From Perca fluviatilis (taxonomy: Eukaryota > Chordata > Actinopteri > Perciformes > Percidae), in assembly GCF_010015445.1 (NCBI RefSeq), contig NC_053115.1:18458005-18522004 (forward strand): a DNA stretch of 64,000 nt, read 5' to 3'. The position numbers and the translations under genes were made by a program. Within the stretch, counting starts at the first letter, position 1, and every line of letters starts with the position of its first letter. Below, one piece after another: positions 51,841-63,940 of this stretch. The notes beneath the pieces are model-generated. The model saw only the letters and a list, made by a program, of their open reading frames with translations, was not told the origin of the DNA and searched no databases.

Positions 51841-54800
51841 ATGTGCCTTGGTGGTTGGTGCATACATAAACAAACATATTAAACATTAATATGAAATAAA
51901 CAAATACAGAAACAAATACAAAATAGCTTTTTAACGCAAACCAAACCATTTTTTTTAAACCAAAAATGTATCTACACTTGCCATTTTTAAGTAGGAAACA
52001 ACTTCACAACATTAAGTAAATATAACTAAATAAGTAAAAGTAAACTAAACAAGAATATATAAAGTAAACATAACTTAGGACTAATAGTTTTTTAAGGCAA
52101 ACAGATTTTAAAGTTTAAAAAACTTGTTTTTATTATTTTATTTTCATAAAAAAGACAGGCAATATGATCAATACTTACACTTTATTAATCTTGTAGGAAT
52201 CCACTGTGTAGAGTGGTTTGTGTGTCCTCCAAAGTCTCTAACGTTAGCTGCACTTAAACGTCAGGGCAGGCAGGCACTGAGCTGTCACTCAAACATACTC
52301 AAAAAACTCAATAGCCAATGGGGACACACCCCTGTAAGACCAGCCCACGCAAGAGGTTTGTGTCAGAATTGCAAACAAAGAGAAAGCTGGGAGTGCAACT
52401 GAAACGTGATGGAGAGAGCAAAAGACTGATCATTGAGAAAGAAGCAGTAGGAACTGTAAACAAAAGGACATAATATCAGATGAATAAAAGACCAATAGCT
52501 TACGACTACACAAATGTTTTGTTTGCAAGTTTTAAGTTTTATCTTTGAGTTGACCATTTCTTTGCTTGAGTTAGTGATTTTTGTTTGATACTTGAGAAGT
52601 TTTGCTTGGAATTAAAGGCACAAAAATAATCCCATACCATGGACCAATGCCACATAGCACAACATTTAGCTTAAGCTAGTTTGCATTGTCAATGGGCCAT
52701 AAAATTACACAACACTCAATAAAGATAAATACAAAAGAGCTTAAAATACAGTAATAAAATGACAATCCAACTCAATGAAGAGCACCACATCATTAATGAC
52801 TACTAGGCTGGATCAACGACATTTCATTTCCAGGATGTGTTTTGCCGTTGTCTAAGTCCTTTCTTTTTGGAAAACAAAAACAAACTTCGAGCTAGCGAGC
52901 TACACGCTGAAAATTTGGACCGTGCAACAAGGCAAGCCTGCTTGGCTCTTTCTGGGAATGATTGTTAAGATTTACAAAGACTAGTCTACGGCATTTACTC
53001 TCTAACTGGGACGTTTTGGGGCAGATTGGGGGGATTTGCTATGGCCAAAATACACATGGGCATGGTGATACACTAAATTTGTATTAAATTTCGTTTGTGT
53101 CCAGCTAATTTCTATAGCTCATGTTACTGTATTGTGTGTGAACAGTATGTGGCATTTTCTTTAGCAGGGTGCAAATGTTCCACCAAAACAAGTTCCTTTC
53201 CGAGACTTAGCGCCGCCCAAGACGATTGTGATTGGTTTAAAGAAATGCAAACAACCCAGAGCGTTTTTTTCTAATGACTACATGACTGGTGCCTCTTTAA
53301 AATCTGTTTGTAAAATAACCCTATTCATAATTCAGTTTGAGTTATGTGGGTAACAAGTTCCACATATTGATCCCCACAAAAGGACATCTATCCAAAGGAG
53401 ACAAATATGCACCTTACAGTTCCCCATATAGATGCGCCACGTGTTACTGAGCCAGGAATCGAGGAATTTAATGAAATTATTAACATGACAGTTTCTTAAA
53501 AACATAGCAGTGGCAATATCTTATCGGCTTCCTATCCAAAATTTTAATTGCATGATTAAATATATATAAATAAATCTTGGCTGTTGTAGAAGCTGCTTGT
53601 GACTGAGGCTTTCACAATAACTTAAATGTAAGAAGATCATGAAATGCAAAGAACTATTTGACTAAGTAGCCTACATTTATTCTAGTACTATACTTGTTTT
53701 CACTACTGTAAAGTAGTGGACACAAGTAGTGAAGTAGTAGTGTTTACCATTTAAACTGCAGTTGAAACTTCCATCTCCCTTCGTTCTTTTGCAATTTGAA
53801 CTACGAAGATATCCCTTACAGTCACTTACAATGTTAGTTTATATCAAGAGACACACACACATGGGTCCTGGGAACATACAGTAGGATCCTGGGAACATAT
53901 GGATGATACCTGTTATACTACTACCCAGTAGTATACAAAGTATCTGAAATTGGCTACACATTGACAAATGTAATGGGGATGTTTTAGTTCAGACAGAAAG
54001 GTCATGTTGAGTTGAGTTTAAGGGGATTTTCCCGTCTAGACAGAAAGGTTAAGTTGCGGACATCGATGAAAAATTACTACCTGATAGAGAAGTGACTCCC
54101 AGACACGTGCGCCCAGATGTGTCCTGATTTCTTATTGTTTTATTCTGCTACAGCAAGATGTTTCCTGCAAAAATGTATATACTCCTGTCTTTGAGTGCTA
54201 TTTGAGATCGTGTGCTGTGTAACTCGATCTCCTTGCTTGCAAGCAATAATAAATTTGAACAAACTCTCACGGAACAACTTGTCTCTGTTTGAAACTTCTT
54301 TATTGCCCAGTCTGTTGACAGAAATCTTCCACCACACGAATTATAAGCTTCTATGACTACACCATTAAAATGCTCTTATTTGGTGATAAAAACAGAATTG
54401 TATAACATTCTATAATAATATAACGCTTTAAAATGAGCCATTCTGCAGAATATTTAGATTTTGGTATTTCTACTTTTACAAAGCTGTAATCTCTAAGATT
54501 TTCATTTAAATAAATGTCTGTTAAGTCACTATCTATCTCAGAAGGAGGTAACGTCAACACAATGGTGACTGAGCCTGGTACACTGATGAAAGTATTGCAA
54601 TTTTACATTTGCAGTATTAAGAACTGGGTGTCTGGTGTGACATCTCCTGGACAAAATGCTGTATTACAGTTTTTCTCCATTGTATACACACGCACAAATA
54701 GAAATATGCACACAATTCTGAAAACTTGAAGCTTGTGTATCAACAAGACTCCAGACCACATGCTCTAGACTGCTAAACTCTCAGTTACATTGTTTTCACT

Positions 54801-54879
54801 CAAATAGAAATCCTAAATCAACCAGCACTGAAATCCTAATTGCAACTTTATACAGTAGGCTTATGGCTGAGATCCTCCG
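51841..54879. other. Intergenic AT-rich DNA with weak repeat traces
   Basis: No gene recognised. The 53205-53275 piece belongs to the dispersed repeat at 48828. A segment ending at about 54345 has an LTR-like polyadenylation region (aataataaatttg) and is listed among the observations. Confidence 0.4.
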
Positions 54880-56960
54880 AGTGGCATCGACGTTCTCTTA
54901 ATACATCCATGGCATCGACGTCTCAGTGGCAACTGCCTGACAGTCGTCAGAGAGACGTCAATCAGTAGTCAGCGCATCGACGAGTCTGTGGCAGGAGCCA
55001 AGTGTATGACGAGTGGATTGTGCCACGGGTAACCTAAGGCTGAATCTCATTTCTCACCTTACCCCTACCCCTTCGTAAACCTACCGAAGGCGACTGTCGT
55101 GTGACTCTAAAGGCTCTGGCACACCAACCCTATGGCCGAAAGGCAGTCGGACTGATCAGTCTCCCCGAGATGGTCAAAAAAGTGCCTCGGAACACACCGA
55201 AGCGACGCCGACTTGAGCGTACGTTCTGCGCGGGTGGCGCTAATCTGTATTGTCGCCCAAATAATGAAAATCGATGATTGGACGAACGTGTCACGTGGGT
55301 CTGGCTTCTCCCCGACCATAATGGCCGGAACGTGTTTCTGAAAACATTTTAAAGGTTTCATGACATGGTGCTCTTTGGATGCTTTTATATAGACCTTAGT
55401 GGTCCCCTAATACTGTATCTGAAGTCTCTTTCCTGAAATTCAGCCTTGGTGCAGAATTACAGCCACTAGAGCCAGTCCCACAATGAGCTTTCCTTAGTAT
55501 GTAATAAATTGTAATAAAATACATAAATTGTAGTACATCATCAGCTTATGTGACCTGCACTGCTGGAAGAATGCATTGTAACTCTAACATTGATTGAACA
55601 TTGGCGCTATCAACTGGATCATTTGCGCTAATTGCCTTACTGTGTAAACCTTCATAGATCTGTTTACATGTAACTTTATGTATGTATGTGTACGCATATG
55701 CATGTATACACTTTATTATATACAACTTATATCTGTACATAGTCATTATGACAGTTATGTGCGTTTCTGTGTGAAAGCAACACAAAGCCGGACTCAATTA
55801 CCCTTCTCAGATAGCAAACAGTCTAGTCCAGTCAGAAAATTTCCGAGGCCTCCCGCCCGCCCCCAGGACACACCACAACACACACACACGCACACACAGT
55901 CACACACACCCACGCGCGCACACACACATTCACAGACAAGAAGGTTACCTTTTTACTTGCTTCAGTCCCTGCAGATGATCTCTTTCTTTTTTCCCTCTTT
56001 ATCATATTCTAAGACTAGTTACTGCTAGCTAATGCTAGCTAACGTTAGCTAGCTAACGTTAGCTATTTTTTAAAATTGTCTTCAGCAGAATCCAAAAGCA
56101 TGATGGACACTGTCATGTTAACGATTAACAGTATTTGATTTGGTACAATTCATTCATACTGAACATTACATAAGCAAGCTTACCTGATTGTATGGGTCCC
56201 AAGGGTCCAGAAAAGAGATGTGTGCGGTGCAGTACGTTGGTCTACCACCCGATGATCTCCCGGTCAACCACAAATCGATTTTCAATCATATTTCCCGGTC
56301 AACTATATGTCGATGGCTTTTCAACAACAGGTCGTTTCCCGGTCAACTCTAAATCAATAACTTTTCAACACATTGGCAATATCGCCCGGTAAACCAAATA
56401 TCAATGCTAAATGTATCATAAAGATAACTATCAATGTTGTTCCAATGTTGTTGCCATCAATGTTTAACGTCAGGTTTCATCGATATGGTAATGGTGATTC
56501 AACATTTATTTTGCATTGAAATTTCAATATCAACCATAATGATGATTCAGATGGAAAATCAATATTTATTCAGTGTTAGCTTGCTGTGTGGAATTGTGTT
56601 TACACTTACTTGGCCAATAAAGCGGTTTCTGATAAAAATCCGAAATAGAAGTTATTTATTTATTAAGCATCTTTGAGATACCCCCAATCTAAGCTATATT
56701 TCAACTGTTTCAACTGATCGAGAAAAAAAACCCAAAAAAGTCCTGTTTAGTCGGACTCATTTCACCTCAGAGTGATAGTATGGTAGATATCGGACCATTC
56801 TGGTGTAGGATTTTAAAATTAAAGGCTTTGAAAATTTGGAGTCACATGACCAACTCCTTCGGTAGGTTATCCGTGGCACAAAGCACTCGCCATACTTTTC
56901 CTGGGTATCCCGACACAATCCACTCGCCAAGGATCTGAGTACTTCACCAACGTTCGAAGC
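54880..56960. repeat. Composite repeat block with inverted ends
   Basis: The left block (54990-55085: gacgagtggattgtgccacg, ggtaacct, then ccttcg) and right block (56855-56935: ccttcggtaggttatccgtg, gacacaatccactcgcca) are inverted relative to each other. Between them are: a harbinger/MITE-like piece at 55110-55330, the widespread repeat ataccttagtggtcccct type at 55390-55500, a degenerate tandem at 56255-56412, and a LINE tail at 56590-56635. Non-coding. Confidence 0.5.
56255..56412. repeat. Degenerate tandem repeat with CCCGGTCAAC core
   Basis: Four units of roughly 45 bp: cccggtcaaccacaaatcga, cccggtcaactatatgtcga, cccggtcaactctaaatcaa and cccggtaaaccaaatatcaa. The middle two are followed by ttttcaaca. 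Confidence 0.7.
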
Positions 56961-57847
56961 ATAACATGGTGCAAACAGTCTACTGACTCTAAATGTATAG
57001 TTTGTTTACCATTTTAACATGTTTTTAAGTTTTACTAGCCAGAAGCATATTCTGGATAGCTTTCTTTAACTGACTCCACAGAGGAACAAAAAGCTAATTA
57101 TGAGAGGTAGAGTTACTAGCGGGAACTATCTTGACGGTTTTTTTTTATCTTTGTTGGCGCCTATTCAGTCACGTATCCAGTTGGGTTGTGTAACGTTATG
57201 TTTTGTAAGCAACGAGGACATGTAATAGGTAATAACCGGCTGAGCAGGAAGTAAGGGTGTATGTTTTGACCTTTGGAATTGTGTGGACAACTGTGGCGTT
57301 ATACAACATAATTATTTAGCTAGTTAAATAAAAACACAACTACCAAATTACTCCACCAACTCTCTTGAGTTAGTCCTCCGACCAATCATCTTCGACGTCA
57401 ATGTTTAGCGTGTCTGTGTATGCACGGGGAGTGTCTGTACCACACTGATAAGACAGCCCTGCCCGTTCAACAAACTTATATCACAATATAGCAGCATGCC
57501 TTAAGGTTTTCACTGTAACGGTAGGTGTGTAGCATTAATTATTAGCTAGTCCGACAAAACATACTGTAACGTTACATACTGTACGGACAACAACTGAGTG
57601 AGGGGTGAGTAACATGTTCACGTTAACGTTACACAATATGACAGCAACATTACGTTTAACGTTAACTGTAACTTTGGGCTAATGAAACTTTGACCTAGCT
57701 AACTGTCCTAAAATACCTCTCTCACATCCAGCCCGACGAATACTGGATTTATGATGCAGATTGGGCAGATATTATTATTTGAATGTTTAAATCAATAGAA
57801 CGTTACCCAGCCTTGGTCTGACGGTGACGTCGGGTCCCTATTGTTGT

Positions 57848-57880
<33 letters not shown>

Positions 57881-58522
57881 ATTAAATAGTTCTATTTTTT
57901 GCTATGGAAAAAGCAAATGCAAGTGTTTTTTTTTTATACAACGACAGTTGTCTGACTCTGTATTTGGTTGTGAAATTATTATGTGATCAGACCATCTGCT
58001 GGGCAAATATCCTTACCACGAACGGACCTGTTCTGCTATTTTGCAAAAGTTGATACAATTCAGCATCCTAAAAACTGAAAACAATTGTTGTACAACAAAA
58101 ACATTGTTTGTAAGAGCCACAAGCTTTTACCACGCTGTTTGATCCCACTTAATTTGGGACAATGTTTTACCTTCAGGGCCTTCTGCCAGAGTCAGGTGAC
58201 TGACAAACTGACAAATTCTTATCTGACAAGGAGTTGGGTGGGTGAACGGTTCTGAAACAGGACTTTAACAGGGCAAAAGAGTAAGTTAACAACTTAACTA
58301 ACATGATTGGACGTTCAAACTACGGTCATTTAAAGTCTCAATAATTGCTGGGTATAATCAACATTTCTCATATTAACAATGGCTCACGTACTTACATGAA
58401 TGAGGGTCTTTATTAGTGATGAACCCACAGAGAAAATGAATTATCACTTGACTCTGTCAAGTAGTAAGGTTTAATACCCAGCCCTAGCAGAGGTTGAAGA
58501 GCTAACATGTGTCCTGCAGAAC
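56961..58522. other. Upstream region of tspo
   Basis: Contains an inverted CCAAT (gaccaatca at 57379) and a possible noncoding first exon ending in a gtaggt donor near 57520, but neither is proven. An ATT microsatellite at 57861-57882, T-tracts and AT-rich DNA fill the rest. The coding exon has an acceptor at 58518-58519, so at least one upstream noncoding exon must exist. Confidence 0.35.
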
Positions 58523-59253
58523 ATGTGGCTGCCTATGCTTGGGATGACTGCCCTGCCGCACCTGGGAGGGCTCGTTGGCGGTTACATCACACGCCAACAG
58601 GTAAAGACCTGGTACCCGACCCTGAAGAAACCATCATGGCGCCCACCAAATGCAGCATTCCCTGTCGTGTGGACCTGTCTGTATACAGGCATGGGGTGAG
58701 CATAATCGTGACAGGCTCCTACAGCCTCTGAGATCTACAACTGCAGTCTCTTATTCTCAGTGATGCAACCTCCTTATCTAAATGTTTTTTTTTTTTTATT
58801 ATTTATTTTGTTATGCAGGTATGGCTCCTACCTGGTCTGGAAAGAGCTGGGAGGTTTCACTGAGGATGCACTGGTTCCACTGGGACTTTATGGGCTGCAG
58901 CTAGCACTGAACTGGACCTGGACTCCTATCTTCTTTGGCGCACACAAGCTGAAATTGGTAAGTTTCACACATAAACGTAATAATTTAACTGGGAGACCAA
59001 ATGGGAAGATTATGAGGGATGACAGCTCAATATCCTACGTCCACATGTCCATTTAAAAACCTTTCTCTGCCCAATTTAGGCACTCATGGAAATTGTTCTT
59101 CTCACGGGTACCGTCGCAGCCACCATGGTGTCTTGGTATCCCATCAACCGCACTGCCACACTGCTGATGGCACCCTACCTGTCCTGGCTGTGCCTCGCCA
59201 CCTCTCTCAACTACTGCATATGGAGGGACAACAGTGAGGAGAAAGAAGAGTAG
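58523..59253 (+). CDS. tspo: Translocator protein (TSPO), outer mitochondrial membrane
   Basis: Five-helix outer-mitochondrial-membrane protein that binds cholesterol and porphyrins. Three coding exons: 58523-58695, 58819-58957, 59080-59253, with GT/AG borders and matching phases; 161 residues (TSPO usually about 169). The ATG three bases after the acceptor gives [16 protein letters not shown], aligning with the TSPO first helix. Markers: KKPSWRPPN (loop 1), [38 protein letters not shown], the C-terminal cholesterol motif LNYCIWR (147-153), acidic end. AATAAA at 59362-59367 is the likely polyadenylation signal. It is tail-to-tail with uqcc2. [19 protein letters not shown] recalls mammalian TSPO2 while the rest fits TSPO, so it may be the single fish gene related to both. 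Confidence 0.95.
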
Positions 59254-59361
59254 GGAGACAGTTCTGTGTGCTTTGTGATTTTTCTTGTCATTAAATTGCT
59301 GCACTGTTTCACTGTTTAGCTTTTAGTTTTAGACCATAACGTTGGCTAATGTGAATGTAAA

Positions 59362-59367
59362 AATAAA
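59362..59367 (+). terminator. tspo polyadenylation signal
   Basis: Canonical AATAAA 109 bases after the stop codon. Confidence 0.6.
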
Positions 59368-60071
59368 AAAAGATGATACAAAGAAGTCATGAGGTCATTG
59401 AGAGATAGTTTTAATCATAGTTTTTCTTGCTTGCCATCTGCAGCAATGGGGCAGCAGCATAATACACACCTTAGCCTTACTCTGTCTGATGAGGATCAAA
59501 CAACCTGCCTCTGATCCATCTTTGTTGTTTTGTTACCCAAACTGAATGGATCCCTGCTAAAAATTCAAAGCTCTTAATGCAATATTGATCAGGCTACTTC
59601 TTTAAAGTGAACGAGAATCACCTTGTTATATTGTGACGGCTTTTGAACGCAACTATGACTATAATATGGACTAATAAAATAATCTTTTGGGGTTTGTCAA
59701 GTGTAAATTGCATTTATTAGCTTTTTTAAATAAGTGTCTCATTTATAATGTGTATTTATAATGAAGAGTATTGTTACTTGTAGTTACGGCTATAACTCAA
59801 TTCAAATAAAGATTTATATCCACTTTATCACTAGTGAATACAATAATAAACAAATGGAGTTAGATGTTATCTTGCAATTAAAATCTATTAGTATTTCAGT
59901 CTAATTTTTGTTTGTGGAGGGAATTCCTTTTCAATCACCCTTCATATTTTGTTGTTTTGATCCCTTCAAAGCTATAGGGGACGCAATCAACATCTGCAGA
60001 GTTAAAATAATTTGTAAAGACCCATAAAATAGACCAGAAAAATAACAATCCATAAAGATCACAACAATAGC

Positions 60072-60077
60072 TTTATT
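60072..60077 (-). terminator. uqcc2 polyadenylation signal
   Basis: AATAAA on the minus strand, about 47 bases after the uqcc2 stop codon. Confidence 0.65.
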
Positions 60078-60123
60078 TATATACATGCAATGAGAAAATA
60101 AAGGAAAGGAGATTGAAAAAAAG

Positions 60124-62470
60124 TTATTTTTCAGGAGCTTTCTCTGGAACGTCTTCTGGTGATTTGGAGAATCTCTCCATTAATGTTTTCCACAAACCCT
60201 TTTTTTCCTCGTCCATCTGTTGCACATTCCCTGTACAGAGAAAATAAAGTCAACTGTAATAAAAGTGTGTTTCATAGATAGTTGTGAACATAAATGTGAT
60301 GTAGTGGGTACATACCTGACAAAAGCAATTTACACTCTTCCACTGTAACTCCAGTAAAGCTTGTGTCTCTTACGCGAGGAAACTGAGCATACACAAACAC
60401 ATGTTTGGATTAAATATATTATAGTCTTTTTTTTTTACATTTCACTAAGTTTCACACAGAAGTACACGAATTAGCCATGGCTACAAACACTGTGATACAG
60501 GCATCGGATTGTTATTTCTGTAATAATCTATGTTTTTTGTATCTGTCCCTATTTAAATAAACTAAAAATAAAAATAAAAAAAGAGACCTCTTTTTGATGC
60601 AAACAGTAATCTAAAGTGCTTTTCTAGCACTAAACTAATGAGACCTTTGTAATAACTAGAAAATATTTTATTACCCTCATCCCTAATAGAATGCTAAAAA
60701 TGAACTGCCACAAGGTTTTCTTTACAGTCTTTGAACATGACTGAGAAGGTATTCTTAGCTGATAGGCATTTATTGACAGTACAGATGAACACATAAAAAG
60801 GGGAGAGAGAGGGGGAAATGACATGCAGCAAAGGGCCGCAGGTCGGAGTCGAACCCGGGCCCGCTGCGTCGAGGAGTAAACCTCTACATACGGGTGCCTG
60901 CTCTACGAACTGAGCTATCCGGGCACCCAGCTGTTAAATTTCATTTCCGGAGTGGAATGGGTTTTCCAAAGAAGGACTTCTCTTTCATCTGCTGCATTTA
61001 CAAAAAAGGGCAGGCCAAAGCACATGCGATACGTGAATATATAGCCTACTCTACTTACCCGTTGTCTGTAGAAGTTGTCATTAATGCGGACCAAACTTTC
61101 ATACATGTGGTCGCACTTCTCTGGATCTGAGATCTAGTGGGGAAAATGTATTGATTGGACAAATGTCAAATGCTATAGCAACATCATTTCTCAAAAATAC
61201 AATTTCTGATATTTTACTGACATTTTATTAGAGCATAGAACAGACAACATTATAAAAGTGCAACCAGATAAAAACATTTGTACATTGTGTTGTAAATGAC
61301 TAGGCAAATTCATTGACATCGAAAATAAATCACATTCTATAAATAACTGAATTGAAAATAAAAGATAATTTGTGACATGAAAAGTCAGATTTCATCAAAC
61401 CTCTGTAGGTTTACTGCTTGGTGAATTAATTTATATTTTTAATAAAAATGTGACCATTTTAAAAATCAGTGGTGTGAGAAGTATTTAGAGTTAAATAAAA
61501 ATACCAATGCAACAATGTAAAAATCACTCCTCTCCATGTTAAGGTCCTGAGTATTATCTTTAAACTTGTATCATCCGTATCAAAAGTAGAAATACTTTTA
61601 GCAGATTATGTAAATTAGCACCTCAATGATAAATAATTCATGCTATTTCATTATTATAATTATTTTGATTATTACTAACAAATATTATCCGCCGATTTCA
61701 TTTATTACAGCTAGGACTATATGTTGGCCAATAAATAACACTAACTTGTAGTACAATACAGTACTGTATTTTTGTGGTATTTGTGTTATTGGTGTGTTTA
61801 AGCCAAAAAATAAGAGTCATTATAAGTCATTATTCAATGTTTTAAAACGTGTTGATATCAGTATTAACTTTAAAAATCCAGAGTGAAAAGAGCTGTGCAT
61901 TTTAGTGCAAGAATGTGCAAAACACTGTTGTTATTGTAAAATAAATTTAGTGGAGTAAAAAGTACAGTGTCTTAATACGGTGTACGTTAATCAAGTATGC
62001 GTACAAAACATAACTATTTAGTGCAAGCGCCACAAAATTGTACTAGCTAAACATAGAGCTACTCGACCACTTATGAAACACTGTTCACATGACGGCAGCA
62101 TTTCTAACTCATTAAAACTATGTAATAATTGATAATAAAAGGTTAAAACTGATACAAAATGAAATACATTACATCGACCTCTAAAGCTGCATACGGTATC
62201 TATATATAATATTGATCATAAAGTGGGTTAATCAACTTCCAGGGCAGCCAAGGTCGACGGCTGTTGTTATCACGGATATTAACGTCAGCTTAGCTCGGGG
62301 TAGTGTCAGTTAAACTAGCTACAGTAACTTACCTGTGTGTTTTCACCCTCACGGAAGGCTGAAGCTACTCTCTGCCGGAGAAATGTCCCCAAATCCCGTG
62401 CTTTCTTGGCCTCGTCCCGGGGCCATTCCTCACACAGCTTTAGGAACCGACGGTACCTGGTGGCAGACAT
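60124..62470 (-). CDS. uqcc2: Ubiquinol-cytochrome c reductase complex assembly factor 2
   Basis: Mitochondrial matrix/nucleoid-associated factor needed, with UQCC1, for cytochrome b maturation and complex III assembly. Four coding exons, minus strand: 62470-62333, 61133-61059, 60382-60316, 60230-60124; GT/AG borders, compatible phases, 387 nt, 128 residues (human 126). Start chosen at [17 protein letters not shown], which aligns with the known N-terminus, although an in-frame ATG lies 60 bases upstream. Following blocks: [52 protein letters not shown] and [17 protein letters not shown]. The first intron holds a tRNA-derived SINE just left of exon 2 and a repeat at 61467-61640. Identity secure. 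Confidence 0.96.
60769..60931 (-). mobile_element. tRNA-derived SINE near uqcc2 exon 2
   Basis: On the minus strand: a tRNA-like head with box A TAGCTCAGTTCGTAGAGC (60917-60900) and box B GGTTCGACTCC (about 60855-60845), then gcggccctttgctgcatgtc and ctctctctccccttttt. Same family as 8410-8590 but in the other orientation and with better-kept promoter boxes. Confidence 0.85.
61467..61640. repeat. Dispersed repeat related to the ACTTAAGTA family
   Basis: agtggtgtgagaagtattta, aataaaaataccaatgcaac and agtagaaatacttttagcag are blocks of a widespread teleost repeat. In the first uqcc2 intron. Confidence 0.5.
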
Positions 62471-62817
62471 CTTTGGACAACGGACATGTACTTCTTCTTC
62501 TTTGGGTTTTAACTTAACGGCAGATTGCATCCTTAATGTAGCACTACTGCCATCTTCTGGACTTAGCTAACTCCTACAGTGTCCAGTAGGCTGTGTCAGA
62601 GCCTCAGTCCTGTTCTCATTCAGGGGTTTATCCATGATATCTATAGACTGTGTAAGATACCAAAACATATCGATCTGCAGTATGTTCTTTACTCCTTATG
62701 CTGTTACCCCAAATAGTTTCATTTCCTCCAACATGTCCTTTCTCTCTGATACATATTTCCTGCAACTAACAAGCACATGGTCTACAGTTTCTGGTAAGGT
62801 TACCTCACAAAGATCAC

Positions 62818-63705
62818 ATCATCATCATCATCATCATCATCATCGTCAACTTTATTGCCAGACTCAAGGTCCATTCAGAAGACACAAACATGACAAATAA
62901 CATACATTAAAAAGACAAAGATAAACATATAGAGAAATAAAAACAAAAGAAAAGACAGCATTTCTATAAAAGACACACTGTTTCCATACTGATGATTGGT
63001 ATCGTATGGCACTAAACCTAGGATTTGCCAGCAGCATAACAATGCTGTTCTGGGAGACGTTCAGGCAACAAATTAATTTGTAGATCAGACTCCTCAATGA
63101 TGCCTGGAAGGTGCTGAGCCCTGCATTACAAAACAGGTCACTTGCACTAGAGCACCTGGGTTTGTTGAGCAGTATCCTCATACACTCAGCTTGCCTTTTT
63201 ATACTTAGTCCATAAGGGAGCAGTATACAAAGGAGTGCAGTATGCTTTAAACAGGCTAATTTTGACGTCATCTGTGCTCGTGTGGAATTTTCTTACCAGC
63301 ATGTTAGCTTGGGCATATAATATACAAAGCTGCCTGTATATCCTCATCATCAGATAACTGATCTGTAATGTAGTGACAGACACAGATATTTAATTGTATT
63401 ACATACACTCATTACTTGTCCTGACAGATACAAGTCTGGAAAACTGTAACTTTTCCATTTTTGTCCTACGTATCAAGGCAGCACTCTTTTTGGCATTATA
63501 CAACACATCATATTTCACCCCATATTCAGAGCAGATAAAACCAGCACTGCTGGGAGAGAAAATGCCAGATCATCAGCATACATGAAATGATTAACCAAGG
63601 TGTTACCAATCATACAGCCAGTTGTGCATATTGTCAATTGGTTGGATAACTCATCCATGTACAAGTTGAAGAGTGCTGGTGAGAGTAGCTGTACTGCAAA
63701 TCGAG
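62818..63705 (-). mobile_element. 5'-truncated LINE with YADD motif, minus strand
   Basis: Minus-strand translation from about 63700 gives LLSPALFNLYMDELSNQL and NHFMYADDL, the RT catalytic block (YADD). Then come QANMLVRKFHTSTDDVKISL, LFKAYCTPLYTAPLWTKY, RQAECMRILLNKPRCSSASD and YKLICCLNVSQNSIVMLL, the usual C-terminal region of a fish LINE ORF2. Stops near 63385 and 63200 break the frame. The 3' end reads GGCAATAAAGTTGACGATG, then (ATG)n at 62846-62818. It lies between uqcc2 and tomm6. Confidence 0.85.
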
Positions 63706-63842
63706 TTGGGTTAAGGACGCGTAAAGTATGAGCTTTATCGCACTCCGTACTTGTGTTACATCCAAACTCTTCCTTCTAGTTTCCCCTGTTCCCATCCTTG
63801 CTCCTGTCTGTTCCCCTCGCTGTTGCTGCTTCTGTCGTCAAG

Positions 63843-63940
63843 ATGAGCGGGGCGAACGGTAAAAAGGGTCCTTCCTCCGGTGTGATGGAGTGGATCGGTT
63901 CAGCGTGTCGATTTGCAACGGACAGAAACGACTTCAGAAG
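63843..63940 (+). CDS. tomm6: Mitochondrial import receptor subunit TOM6, first coding exon (gene continues past window)
   Basis: TOM6 is a small tail-anchored subunit that stabilises the outer-membrane TOM protein import channel around TOM40. The exon runs from ATG 63843 to donor gtgag at 63941 and encodes 32 codons plus two bases. It opens MSGANGKKGPSSGVMEWIGS and ends CRFATDRNDFR, the invariant RFATDRNDFRRN block of TOMM6 just before its transmembrane helix. The helix and C-terminus lie outside the window. The leader is pyrimidine-rich (cttccttctagtttcccctg). FRS3 and TOMM6 are close neighbours in human, which supports the call. Confidence 0.88.

Noticed and set aside
55678..56028. 116-codon plus-strand ORF near 55.7-56.0 kb
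   Set aside because: Much of it is a CA-rich tract giving His-Thr repeats. There are no domains and no splice context.
62315..62530. Upstream in-frame ATG as the uqcc2 start
   Set aside because: The extra 20 residues have no counterpart in UQCC2; the ATG at 62470 aligns with the known N-terminus.
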